Assembly: GCA_036939355.1 (NCBI GenBank) | Contig: JALLAP010002871.1 | Span: 1-11,696, forward strand | Length of the DNA: 11,696 nt | Direction: 5' to 3' | Source of the DNA: Thalassiosira profunda | Taxonomy: Eukaryota > Bacillariophyta > Thalassiosirophyceae > Thalassiosirales > Thalassiosiraceae | Part shown: in pieces, positions 1 to 7,056 of the stretch | Position numbering within the stretch: the stretch's first letter is position 1 | How the letters are laid out: every line of letters begins with the position of its first letter | The notes under the pieces: generated by a model | Told to the model about the DNA's origin: nothing | The model's database searches: none | The model's input: only the letters and a program-made list of their open reading frames with translations | Position numbers and translations under genes: made by a program

Positions 1-567
1 GCTCGCGGCCGTCATCTCCCTTTTTCACCGAGCGGGCTCGGCGCGAGGACCGCGACGACGCTGCAGCGGGAGGCGGCATGCTTCGGATTCTCGGCGGCGC
101 GGAGGATGAAGGGCAACAATCCAGGAGCAGCAGGGGTGCACCGAGATTTGTGTTGCCGAGGGGGAGGTAGGCGGGAGGAGGAGCGAGCGCGTGGACGATC
201 CGCCACGCTCAGGATTTGCAGCGGGGGAAAAGCTAAAGTGAAATTGGCGGGAAATAAGTGGGGACAGTGCCCCGCGGGGACAGGAGGGAATTTCCCGTCG
301 GAAAGTGAGGTGTGAGGTTGAGGGTCTGTCCGTACGTCCTTCGATCCGTCGCCTCTCCTCAACCACAAGCAACACAGAAGCCTCGCCAGTCATCGCCTCC
401 TCCTCCCGCGCTATTCTGCCAGAGGCCGCGGCGCTCCGCCTCTATCAGATCAGCGCGCTGGAGTTGTGATCGGGACCACTGCTTGACAGGGAAGGGGTTC
501 CATTTTGGTTAACACGCGTCCGGAGCACAAACCAAACCCAAGCACAAGATACCGTGCTACAAATAAT
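1..567. other. Gene-free region upstream of the first gene
   Basis: No convincing coding region is visible on either strand. The open frames present are rich in Arg, Pro and Gly and overlap one another in several frames, as expected by chance in GC-rich DNA. The stretch probably holds the promoter and 5' leader of the gene starting at 568, and possibly an upstream exon of it. Small structures seen are a GGCGGGAAA motif at 246-254, a perfect CCCCGCGGGG palindrome at 270-279 and a perfect CAGCGCGCTG palindrome at 451-460. Confidence 0.5.
246..254 (+). promoter_or_regulatory. Candidate E2F/DP-type site
   Basis: GGCGGGAAA is the reverse complement of TTTCCCGCC, which matches the E2F/DP consensus known from animals and plants. 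A partial match, TTTCCCG, lies at 291-297. The site is about 310 bp upstream of the ATG at 568. A nine-base match in GC-rich DNA occurs easily by chance, so this is only a candidate. Confidence 0.2.
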
Positions 568-1020
568 ATGTGCAAAATCGGCGTCCTCGCCATCGGCGCG
601 GACCTCTATCACTCGGCATCGCAGCACTTCCAGACGCTCCTCTTCCTCCTCCAAAACGAGCAGAGCATCCGGCGCGTCCTCTTTGACCTCGTGGCCCACT
701 TTTTTGCATTGGGGGCGCTAGTGCTCACGTTCCGGGGACGAGTCAATCGTCAAGCGGCCGGGAGAATTGTCTTTCCCGTGCTCGCGGTCAAGTTCGCGAT
801 GGAATTGGAGGAGCTGCAGCGAGCGAAGGCGGCGAGGGTGGACGGGGAGGGCGAGGCGGGCAATCAGCAATTGTTCAGCCTCGGGGAGATACTGCTGCTG
901 ACAAAAAGCATGATTTTCATTGGGATCACGGCCAAGCTGGCGGTGGGGAAAGATACTTCTTGCATTGGACACGACGAGTGGTTGCCAAAGCGGCAGGAAC
1001 CATCAAAGCTGAAGGTCTAA
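568..1020 (+). CDS. Small hydrophobic protein of unknown function
   Basis: A 150-residue frame from the first ATG (568) to TAA. The frame stays open upstream to about 487 but has no other ATG, so 568 is chosen unless an upstream exon exists. I do not recognise a family. Hydrophobic stretches lie at residues about 38-55 (LFDLVAHFFALGALVLTF), 66-76 and 102-126 (around GEILLLTKSMIFIGITAKLA), so it could be an integral membrane protein with two or three short helices. A charged segment at 79-98 (EELQRAK, then DGEGEAG) and a basic C-terminus (KRQEPSKLK) separate and follow them. The mixed composition, unlike the Arg/Pro-rich noise frames nearby, argues that it is coding. It converges on the RRM gene at 1652-2956. 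Function unknown; a fragment of a larger spliced gene is possible. Confidence 0.5.
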   Translation: MCKIGVLAIGADLYHSASQHFQTLLFLLQNEQSIRRVLFDLVAHFFALGALVLTFRGRVNRQAAGRIVFPVLAVKFAMELEELQRAKAARVDGEGEAGNQQLFSLGEILLLTKSMIFIGITAKLAVGKDTSCIGHDEWLPKRQEPSKLKV

Positions 1021-1651
1021 TGGACGATACCTAGATAGATGTGTCGTTAGGAGCTGGTTTGTACAGAAGCATCCTCGGAGCGAAGCCAACCAGTTCCAAC
1101 CAAAGCTTTAACCCGATCAACCCCAGCGCGCCAAAGCATTTCTACAACTTTCCTCCGCCCTTTGATCGCCCAATGAACTAATGCAATCCCAAAATAATGC
1201 GTACTTCTCGCAATTCAACCGCCAAAGAATGAAACACTATTCGCCAAGCACAACCTTCCTCCAGCCATTCACCTCCATTCACCAAAAATCCTTCCCAGAT
1301 TGCTGAAATAGTCCACGCTCGCTCCCACCCTGTTGAACCACGGCAAAAAAATGATTGATTTGTACTCGCACGCCGAGTCCACCAAACTTCTTCCCAGCGT
1401 TCGCGCTCCACAAAATAATGTGAACCAATTCCCCACAACCGCCGCCGTCGTTCTCGCCAAAGACCCACCTGCACCGTTCTCAGAATCCAAAAGAAACTAC
1501 AACAGCAAGAACTCCTTCCAATTATGACGTCTCAGTATGTGCCACCGGTATGCCCAACATGCAAGATCGCGCCACGAAACAATTGCAAGAACTCCGAATA
1601 GGGACGAATCCTTCCAAAATCGACCCCCGTCATAGAAATATATGCAAAAAA
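1021..1651. other. Intergenic region between convergent genes
   Basis: This 631-bp stretch separates the ends of two convergent genes and probably contains both 3' UTRs. It is clearly more AT-rich than the flanking genes. A plus-strand open frame near 1333-1527 and a minus-strand one at 1178-1474 exist, but neither has convincing composition or a recognisable motif. No transfer RNA or clear repeat is visible; the short word CAAGAACTCC occurs twice (about 1506 and 1586). Confidence 0.5.
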
Positions 1652-2956
1652 TCAATACGGACGATCCCTCCGGACGTCCCGGCCGCTCCTCCCTCCTCCC
1701 CTCCCGCCGCTCCCTTGCCACTTGCCCCCACCGCCCCGTCCCCCCGGCAGCGGGGGCGGCGGTCCCCTCCCCCCTCCTCCACCTCTGCCTCCTTCTCGAT
1801 AGCCCATGTTGCCACCGGCGTTCATGCCAACCCCTCTACCATCCCTTCCCATTGGACCCGCCGGCGGCCCTCGCGGGTCCCGGGCCGGACCGCCTGAAGG
1901 TCGCGGCGGAGGTCCTCGCGGATCGCGGGGCCCCAGACCGCCGTAATTGTCGTTCGGAGGCCCGCGCGGATCCCGAGGCCCCAGACCGCCATAGCTGTCG
2001 TTCGAATGGTTCGGCGGCCCCTGCCTCTGCGGCTGCGGATTGTAGTTGTTCGTGTGGGAATATCCCGGATTCGGGGGCGGCTGTTGCTGGTATTGCGCCG
2101 CGGGCTGCGAATATTGGGGTTGTTGTTGCGGCTGCTGCTGCACGGGATAGCCGCCGTCGGCTTGCGAATATTGTCGCTGCGGATAGAACTGCTGCTGCTG
2201 CTGAGGCTGGACGGCGTACGGATTCTGGGAATATCCCCCGGAGCCCCCCTGCTGTTGCACATTTGTCTCGTAATACCCGCTGGAATAATTGCCTTGTTGC
2301 TGAGCACCGGAGTTTTGGTTCTGACCGCCCGGATATTGTTGCTGCGTTTGGTATTGCTGCGGATACGCCTGCTGCGAATACCCCTGCCCTTGCTGTTGCT
2401 GCCCGGTCTGCTGATAATTGTTTGTGTTGCTTGCGTACGTCACCTGCCCATGGGCGTCTACCGAGTACTGAGGCTGCTGGCTCGCGGAGGCATATCCCCC
2501 TTGCGAATACGCGCCGTAGTCATAACGTTGCTGGGCGTAATTTCCACCTCCACCTCCAGTCCCAGAGCCGCCCCTGCCCCCGCCCCGCCTTCGCTGCTCG
2601 TCGTGCCTCGCCACGAACACGCCCTTCCGCCCCAGCATCTCGATCTTGTTCTCGGGCCACGCGTTGACGTATCGTTCGACTGCCATGGCCCCCGCATGGT
2701 CCATCATGAACAAGAATCCGTACCCCTTGTGCCGCCCCGATCCCCGGTGTTCGTCGTTCTTGCCGTGGTGCGGGATGAGCTTGACGTGGTTGACGGGCCC
2801 GAATGCGGCGAAGAAGTCCTTGACCTGCGGGGCGGTGTGGGAGAAGTCGACGTTGGCGATGAAGAACTTGAGTGCATCGTTTAGGGGGCCGACTTGCGTG
2901 TCGATGAAGGTGCTGCTCCCGCCGCCGCTGCTGGCGGCGGCATGGGAGGCGCTCAT
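1652..2956 (-). CDS. RRM RNA-binding protein with prion-like Q/Y/G-rich region and RGG tail
   Basis: A 434-residue protein, ATG at 2956-2954 and TGA at 1654-1652. A single RNA-recognition motif spans residues about 29-116: RNP2 is FFIANV (31-36) and RNP1 is KGYGFLFM (77-84), with the RNA-stacking aromatics in the expected positions. A Gly/Arg linker (121-138) follows. Residues about 140-310 form a low-complexity region dominated by Gln, Tyr, Asn, Gly and Ser. Residues 321-334 and 337-350 are near-identical copies of a GGLGPRDPRGPP unit, with a shorter ARDPRGPP copy at 358-365. The C-terminus (385-430) is rich in RGG/GRGG. This architecture is shared with hnRNP- and FET-like proteins that bind RNA and can form condensates; that role is inferred from composition. 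It probably acts in nuclear or cytoplasmic mRNA metabolism. No exact orthologue can be named. Arg residues in RGG are typical methylation sites. It is divergent from the gene at 3312. Confidence 0.88.
   Translation of the reverse strand: MSASHAAASSGGGSSTFIDTQVGPLNDALKFFIANVDFSHTAPQVKDFFAAFGPVNHVKLIPHHGKNDEHRGSGRHKGYGFLFMMDHAGAMAVERYVNAWPENKIEMLGRKGVFVARHDEQRRRGGGRGGSGTGGGGGNYAQQRYDYGAYSQGGYASASQQPQYSVDAHGQVTYASNTNNYQQTGQQQQGQGYSQQAYPQQYQTQQQYPGGQNQNSGAQQQGNYSSGYYETNVQQQGGSGGYSQNPYAVQPQQQQQFYPQRQYSQADGGYPVQQQPQQQPQYSQPAAQYQQQPPPNPGYSHTNNYNPQPQRQGPPNHSNDSYGGLGPRDPRGPPNDNYGGLGPRDPRGPPPRPSGGPARDPRGPPAGPMGRDGRGVGMNAGGNMGYREGGRGGGGGRGPPPPLPGGRGGGGKWQGSGGRGGGRSGRDVRRDRPY
1907..1996 (-). repeat. 48-bp coding tandem repeat in the RRM gene
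   Basis: Two near-identical units with a 48-nt (16-codon) period encode [S/N]YGGLGPRDPRGPP. The unit length keeps the frame, so copy number can change without breaking the protein. A partial third unit (ARDPRGPP) follows at about 1862-1885. Confidence 0.75.
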
Positions 2957-3311
2957 GATCGCGGGGTCGGTGCTTTCAACTTTGAAATGTGTGACTTGTC
3001 ACGGGACGGCACCGTCACGGTGCACCCTCCTCCTCCTCCCTCTACGTACTCTCCTCGACCTCCGCGCCCCGCGCCTCGCTCCCGCGTCCCGCGCCCCTTC
3101 CCCGCGGCTCTCCCAGGCGTCTTGTCCGTGCCCAGGCCGCCCCTGCAACTCCTCGCCTCCGTCGCCGCTATAAGGCTCTTCGAAGGTTGTTTAGCACAGG
3201 CAGCCGCTCCATTCTTGGTGCACTGCCGTATTTCCTTTGCAACATCGGGACACACACCGATGCCACGGATCGAGAGCGTGTGAATTGAGAGCGTGGAAGC
3301 ACTGCGTCGTC
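2957..3311. promoter_or_regulatory. Divergent promoter region between RRM gene and small membrane-protein gene
   Basis: A 355-bp region between two divergent start codons. It holds dyad symmetries at 2991-3002 (GTGAC-TT-GTCAC) and 3009-3023 (GCACCGT-C-ACGGTGC), the direct repeat GTCACGG at 2998 and 3014, a TACGTA at 3043-3048, a pyrimidine-rich stretch on the plus strand at about 3025-3060, and a TATA-like CTATAAGG at 3168-3175. No gene is seen inside. Assignment as a shared promoter follows from position only. Confidence 0.45.
3168..3175 (+). promoter_or_regulatory. TATA-like element
   Basis: CTATAAGG sits in otherwise GC-rich DNA about 137 bp upstream of the ATG at 3312. It would put a transcription start near 3200 and give a leader of roughly 110 nt. 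A chance match is possible. Confidence 0.25.
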
Positions 3312-3716
3312 ATGCCCGCCCTTCCGCCCGGGATCGAGCCCATCCCGTCGTCCGAGTACATGATCGACCACGATGGCGGAGAGTACAACCACGAACGAAA
3401 CACAATACGCAAAAGGCGATTCTTCCTCGCCGCGGCCGCGTTCCTCGCGCTGATAATGACAGCGGTGGCGATCGCCCACCGCGCCCAAGCGGGGGCGTTC
3501 CGGACGATCGACGTGCCGGACTACGTGTGGGACGTGTGCCGGGGCGACGAGAACGATTCGGACATATTGTGCTATCGCGCGGGGGACGAGTATGCGTGCT
3601 CCTGCGAGTGCTACGATACGGATTCGCGTGGGCGGAGGGGCGGGATCCCGCGATTACGGAACGGACGTGCGGCGACGACGATGTCGACTATTAGCCACGC
3701 CGGGGCATGGCGCTAA
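3312..3716 (+). CDS. Small single-pass membrane protein, probably frameshifted near its C-terminus
   Basis: As sequenced, 134 residues from the ATG at 3312. Residues 1-32 are polar and acidic (EYMIDHDGGEYNHE), then IRKRR (32-36) precedes a hydrophobic helix at 37-55 (FFLAAAAFLALIMTAVAIA). The basic flank predicts type II topology with the C-terminal part lumenal or extracellular. That part carries five Cys at 76, 87, 96, 98 and 100 (the last three as CSCEC), suggesting disulfides. After residue 101 the frame becomes Arg/Gly-rich and poorly protein-like, whereas the frame offset by -1 reads GFAWAEGRDPAITE and on to an acidic end, stopping at TAG 3692-3694. A short tandem duplication, TACGA/TACGG at 3612-3621, lies exactly at the switch. 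I infer a 5-bp duplication (mutation or sequencing error). No family recognised. A possible AATAAA signal lies at 3840-3845. Confidence 0.6.
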   Translation: MPALPPGIEPIPSSEYMIDHDGGEYNHERNTIRKRRFFLAAAAFLALIMTAVAIAHRAQAGAFRTIDVPDYVWDVCRGDENDSDILCYRAGDEYACSCECYDTDSRGRRGGIPRLRNGRAATTMSTISHAGAWR

Positions 3717-4055
3717 GGTGTCGGCGGGGAAGTCGAACTGAGATACACCAATGGCCGAGACGCGTGGGGAGATGAAAGAGCGTGCATTTCGTGGGGAGCT
3801 GAACCGCGAGCAATAATGTCGATTGCACGACATTGATGCAATAAAATCGTGGGAGGAAGATCAATTGGCTGCCTGCAATTCATGCTCTCCAAAATCAAAT
3901 CATATCGAGATTACCTATGTATTCTGGAACAGCTCCATGCCAACGAGCAGGGTTGCAGTGATTGGTGTTGGATTGCAATCTACGAGCAAAACGGATATCT
4001 GCGGCCCTGATTTGGAAAAATGATACATCCATCAACAACACCCATCAATGGAGAA
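3717..4055. other. Intergenic region between convergent genes
   Basis: The 3' flanks of the small membrane-protein gene (+) and the GT25 gene (-). It is AT-richer than the neighbouring genes. An open frame at 3823-4023 (+) has no ATG near its beginning and no recognisable motif, so I do not call it. AATAAA at 3840-3845 could be the polyadenylation signal of the plus-strand gene. Confidence 0.45.
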
Positions 4056-5211
4056 TCAACTACTCTGCATTACTGATTGCACTTTCTTGACCGAAGAGGC
4101 TGGTAAACTCATTATTCGAAGCAGCACGGCCAACCCCGCCACGAACGNATTGCACTTTCTTGACCGAAGAGGCTGGTAAACTCATTATTCGAAGCAGCAC
4201 GGCCAACCCCGCCACGAACGACAAATGCAATGGAAGCAAGAACGAAGGGACCCGTGGCGACAATCCCACAAGCGCCCCAAGCACCGTGAGAGTGAGGGCC
4301 CTGCTGATGGTCAGCACCCAGTCGAGCGCGGGCACCCGCACGAGCGGTTCGCCCAAAGCCCACCGGACGGTCACCCCGGAATACTCGTCGACTTTCCAGC
4401 CGCCAGGAACCAGTGCTTCGAGCCCCCTCGAGGAACTCGCGCCAATGGTGGAGTGTATTGTGGCGTCTGGATGCGCCAGCTGTGGATCGCAGCAGTACAG
4501 GTTGAGATCTCCAATGCCCCAAATCACGCAGTCGACGTGTCCCGATGCCAATTGCGCCCGTTGAAGCAACTTCCTCGCGCCTCTTTTGCTAACAACGTAT
4601 GCATGCGTACCAAATGGGCGTCGCGGGACATGAATGAGCAAGTTGTTCTTTGTGGTGAGTACCTTCCTCGGCCGGCGCTGACCTCCGACGGCGATGGCGT
4701 TGGCATCACGGATACCCCGCTCGCCCTCGGGATGCACACTTCCGAAGGCACCTAAAATTAGCACGTCCCAGGTATCACGCGTTTCCTCGCATCGATTGAG
4801 GGCACCGACGAGCTCGTCCACCTTTTTGCAAAAACCGTCACATAGGAGGACATCGTCTTCGAGGATCGCCTGCTGCTCGTGCCAACCATTTGCAACCATC
4901 TCGGACCAAAATTTGCGATGTGAGAGGAAGCACCCAATCATTCCGGGCGTGCAGAATACCCTCGCCAGTCTGGTTGCGTTGGCAGCCAGTTCGTCCGGCG
5001 ACAGATCCCGGCCATAGACCGCGGATATACGGCGGATGCGACGCCGAGGAACGCCCTTTGATGTGAGCTCGGTCGAGGTGCGGTGCCATCGCTCCTCGTC
5101 TCGATCAAGATTCAGGACATTGATGGGCGTGGGGAGGGACGAACCACCGCTGCCGCTGCGGCCGATGGCGCCGGCCAGTAGCACGAGAGGGAGCAGCACG
5201 CCCACCGCCAT
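4056..5211 (-). CDS. GT25-family glycosyltransferase (3' end disturbed by an assembly join)
   Basis: Start ATG at 5211-5209. Residues 3-16 (VGVLLPLVLLAGAI) form a signal peptide or signal anchor. The GT25 domain follows: PINVLNLDRDEERW (29-42), CFLSHRKFW (94-102), the acidic ILEDDV motif (117-121) of the sugar-nucleotide/metal site, GTHAYVVSKRGARKLL (201-216), and PQLAHPD (243-249). This family includes bacterial lipooligosaccharide and procollagen galactosyltransferases; the substrate here cannot be read from sequence. Two hydrophobic stretches (about 297-318 and 321-342) suggest C-terminal membrane anchoring, probably in ER/Golgi. Near the end a 72-bp direct repeat flanks an N at 4148. As given, the frame runs to TAG at 4062-4060 and re-reads the repeat in another frame. 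Removing one copy plus the N (73 bp) gives a 360-residue protein ending at TGA 4058-4056. It is divergent from the GH72 gene. Confidence 0.88.
4076..4220. repeat. 72-bp perfect direct repeat around a single N: assembly join
   Basis: Positions 4076-4147 and 4149-4220 are identical over 72 bp and are separated only by the N at 4148. The repeat lies inside the GT25 coding region. Collapsing it restores a clean reading frame and stop, since the collapsed coding length of 1083 nt is divisible by three. This is the signature of two contig ends that overlap but were joined with a gap character instead of being merged. Confidence 0.93.
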
Positions 5212-5557
5212 GGTCGGCAGCAGCGCATGGGCGGGGTTGATGGGAGCGATGACGCGCCGCCGCGTCGCGGCGCCCGTTACTTACGTAGATTTTCTCAGTT
5301 ATGTACGTATGTAGAGTCCGTGCTAGCCGCCAACCCCCACACCGGCAGCGCGGCGGCGGCCGAATCCCAGGCCGAGCCTCCACTGCTTGCAGGACCGTTG
5401 CTGGCCGTCTCGTGCTGCCCTCTAGAACCGTGGGCGAGGAGAAGGAGGGAGAAGACGATCCATTTTATCCAAGCCACCCTGAAGGTACACGGAGAACACG
5501 CAGTAGATTGCAGGGTTGCGAGGACAGATCGCCGCCGCATCTGCCAAACCTCACAAC
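5212..5557. promoter_or_regulatory. Divergent promoter region of GT25 and GH72 genes
   Basis: 346 bp between divergent start codons. It contains two TACGTA palindromes at 5282-5287 and 5304-5309 in an AT-rich island (5279-5312) set in GC-rich DNA, a plausible core promoter. A CAG at 5511-5513 could be a splice acceptor for a GH72 exon. A minus-strand open frame (5295-5540) is listed separately. The shared control is inferred from arrangement only. Confidence 0.4.
5295..5540 (-). CDS. Possible small membrane protein (uncertain ORF)
   Basis: An 81-residue open frame, ATG at 5540-5538, in the gap between the GT25 and GH72 start codons and on the GT25 strand. It starts MRRRS, has a clean hydrophobic helix at residues 22-37 (VAWIKWIVFSLLLLAH), and continues with a Ser/Gly/Ala-rich segment, an arrangement typical of a short tail, type II anchor and stem. 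It could be an independent small protein, an upstream ORF in the GT25 leader, an alternative first exon of GT25, or chance. The obvious donor (GT at 5306-5305, phase 0) does not match the phase of the AG acceptors near GT25 residues 18-20, which weakens the exon idea. Confidence 0.22.
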   Translation of the reverse strand: MRRRSVLATLQSTACSPCTFRVAWIKWIVFSLLLLAHGSRGQHETASNGPASSGGSAWDSAAAALPVWGLAASTDSTYVHN

Positions 5558-6940
5558 ATGCCATCGTCGCCGTCCAAATCCAAGGCCATTGGCCCCAACG
5601 ACGTCGTGACCGTACACGGCCAACATCTTTACACCTCCGACGGCGCCCGCTTCATGATGAAAGGCATCGCATTTCCCGTCTCGGCCAAAGAATCTTACAA
5701 CGCCACGGCGTGGATTGGCATCCTCGAGCAGTTGCACTCGTTCGGCCTCGCATACAATACAGTACGCGTCTACGAGATGGACCCCAAGATTGATTACTCG
5801 GAGTTCTTCGCGGCTGCGGCATCGTATGGGGTATACGTGATTGTGCCGCTGACGGCGCGGGCCGGGCACGGAGTGCTGAGTCGGGACGCATCGGCGCCCA
5901 AGTGCTACAAGCGGGGACTGTACGAGTACGGAGTTGCAGCGCTGCAAAACTACCTCCAATATCCGAACGTTCTGGGCGGACTGCTGGCGAATGAAGTGAT
6001 GAACACGGAGGCCTCGTGGAGCGCCGCCCCGTGCATCAAGGCGTACGCACGGGATTTGAAGGGGGTTATGCGCCGACGGAATATGAGGCCGTTGCCGTTG
6101 ATCTACGCCGCGCAGCACTCGGGGATTGGCCAGATTGGCGACGTTGGGACCATGTGGCTGACGATGAACTACCTCACTTGCATCGGCGGTAATGGGGATG
6201 CACCCGGATCTTCATCTTCGATTGATGTCTTTGGAGTCAACATCGAAAGCTGGTGCTCGTCCCGTCAATCCTTCGTGCGACACGAAGACGGCTCGGCCGG
6301 ATCCTACTACTCCCTCTGGCTGGGATTGCATCAATCGACAGTGCCATTGGTGTTTACGGAAATGGGATGCTCCCACATGCTCTTCGACCGGGACAACGGG
6401 CTGCACACCCCCGAAGGCACGAGAGATTGGGGACAAGTGGGGTCAGTGCTGCACGAGATGTCGGACACGTGGAGCGGGTTCTGCGCCTATGCTTATCAGG
6501 GAAATCCTCAGTTCGACATGTTCGCCGGAGGGCCTTGGCGGTCGGAGGTGCTCGAGCCGACGAAAGACTTCTTCAATTTCCGGGACCGGCTCCGCGAGGA
6601 GAGCAAGGCGGGACATTCGAACCGGGAACCTCCGCTTGACTTTGAGAAATTTTACGCACCTCGGTGCGCGCAGGTCGAGGATGAGTTGCGGCACTGCTGC
6701 AACATCGATCTGTATCCGTTGTCGAAGATACGGTCGTACGAGGAAAGTGTCAGCCAAGGGAGAAGCTTGGAGGTTGAGAACGCCGGATTCATTGTGCGGC
6801 ATCTGGAGCCGCTCAATTGTGGCGTGATCCTTGCAATGGCAGTTGGCGGGATACTGTATGCGAGGAAGAGACGGAGGCGAGCCGACAATTCTGGGTATGA
6901 GCCGATCGAAGACAGTATTGTCACCCGACAGAGTACCTAG
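5558..6940 (+). CDS. GH72-family beta-1,3-glucanosyltransferase, membrane-anchored
   Basis: 460 residues from the first ATG in frame (5558) to TAG. Resembles Gas/Gel/Phr-type glycoside hydrolase family 72, which cleaves and re-joins beta-1,3-glucan chains. The domain starts near residue 16 (VVTVHGQHLYTSDGARFMMKGIAFPV region). Predicted acid/base Glu is E146 in GLLANEVMN and nucleophile E268 in VFTEMGC; WSGFCAYAY (305-313) matches the family's conserved C-terminal part of the barrel. Conserved-type Cys occur at 116, 159, 208, 233 and 271. A Cys-containing region (370-381) follows, then a hydrophobic helix (about 420-436), a basic stop-transfer KRRRR, and a tail with YEPI (447-450), a YxxPhi-type sorting signal. 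In stramenopiles the likely substrate is chrysolaminarin or callose-like glucan, an inference. A signal peptide is expected but absent, so an upstream exon (acceptor CAG 5511-5513) is plausible. Confidence 0.85.
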   Translation: MPSSPSKSKAIGPNDVVTVHGQHLYTSDGARFMMKGIAFPVSAKESYNATAWIGILEQLHSFGLAYNTVRVYEMDPKIDYSEFFAAAASYGVYVIVPLTARAGHGVLSRDASAPKCYKRGLYEYGVAALQNYLQYPNVLGGLLANEVMNTEASWSAAPCIKAYARDLKGVMRRRNMRPLPLIYAAQHSGIGQIGDVGTMWLTMNYLTCIGGNGDAPGSSSSIDVFGVNIESWCSSRQSFVRHEDGSAGSYYSLWLGLHQSTVPLVFTEMGCSHMLFDRDNGLHTPEGTRDWGQVGSVLHEMSDTWSGFCAYAYQGNPQFDMFAGGPWRSEVLEPTKDFFNFRDRLREESKAGHSNREPPLDFEKFYAPRCAQVEDELRHCCNIDLYPLSKIRSYEESVSQGRSLEVENAGFIVRHLEPLNCGVILAMAVGGILYARKRRRRADNSGYEPIEDSIVTRQST

Positions 6941-6945
6941 TACTC
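6931..6945. repeat. Short inverted repeat across the GH72 stop codon
   Basis: GAGTAC and GTACTC flank CTA, forming a perfect 6-bp stem with a 3-nt loop that includes the stop codon TAG (6938-6940). The short stem gives weak support for any function. Confidence 0.35.
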
Positions 6946-7056
6946 AAACAAATAGAGATGGGGTAGCTGCGATATGTAGTACTTCTAGCTATGTAGGTTC
7001 ACAAAGAAAAAAGCCAACAAAACACCCAAAGCAAGCTGCGCCCCTCCGCCAAGACG

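Noticed and set aside
12..393. Two overlapping minus-strand frames at the left edge
   Set aside because: Different frames are open over the same DNA with Arg/Pro/Ser-rich composition, as expected by chance in GC-rich sequence.
1642..2667. Long plus-strand frames opposite the RRM gene (also 2006-2884)
   Set aside because: They are antisense to Gln-, Gly- and Tyr-rich coding sequence. The Leu/Arg- or Ala/Arg-rich products are by-products of CAG and GGC codons, and the minus strand has an unmistakable RRM.
3600..3630. Programmed -1 ribosomal frameshift in the small membrane protein
   Set aside because: No slippery heptamer is present at the switch. A 5-bp duplication explains the frame change more simply.
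3823..4023. A 66-codon plus-strand frame downstream of the small membrane protein
   Set aside because: It has no ATG near its start and no motif, and it lies in a likely 3' UTR.
5200..5310. Splice joining the 5295-5540 ORF to GT25
   Set aside because: The visible donor (5306) is phase 0, while the nearby AG acceptors at GT25 residues 18-20 are phase 2, so the join breaks the frame.
5465..6118. A 217-codon minus-strand frame over the GH72 5' part
   Set aside because: Antisense to the conserved GH72 catalytic domain and without recognisable features.
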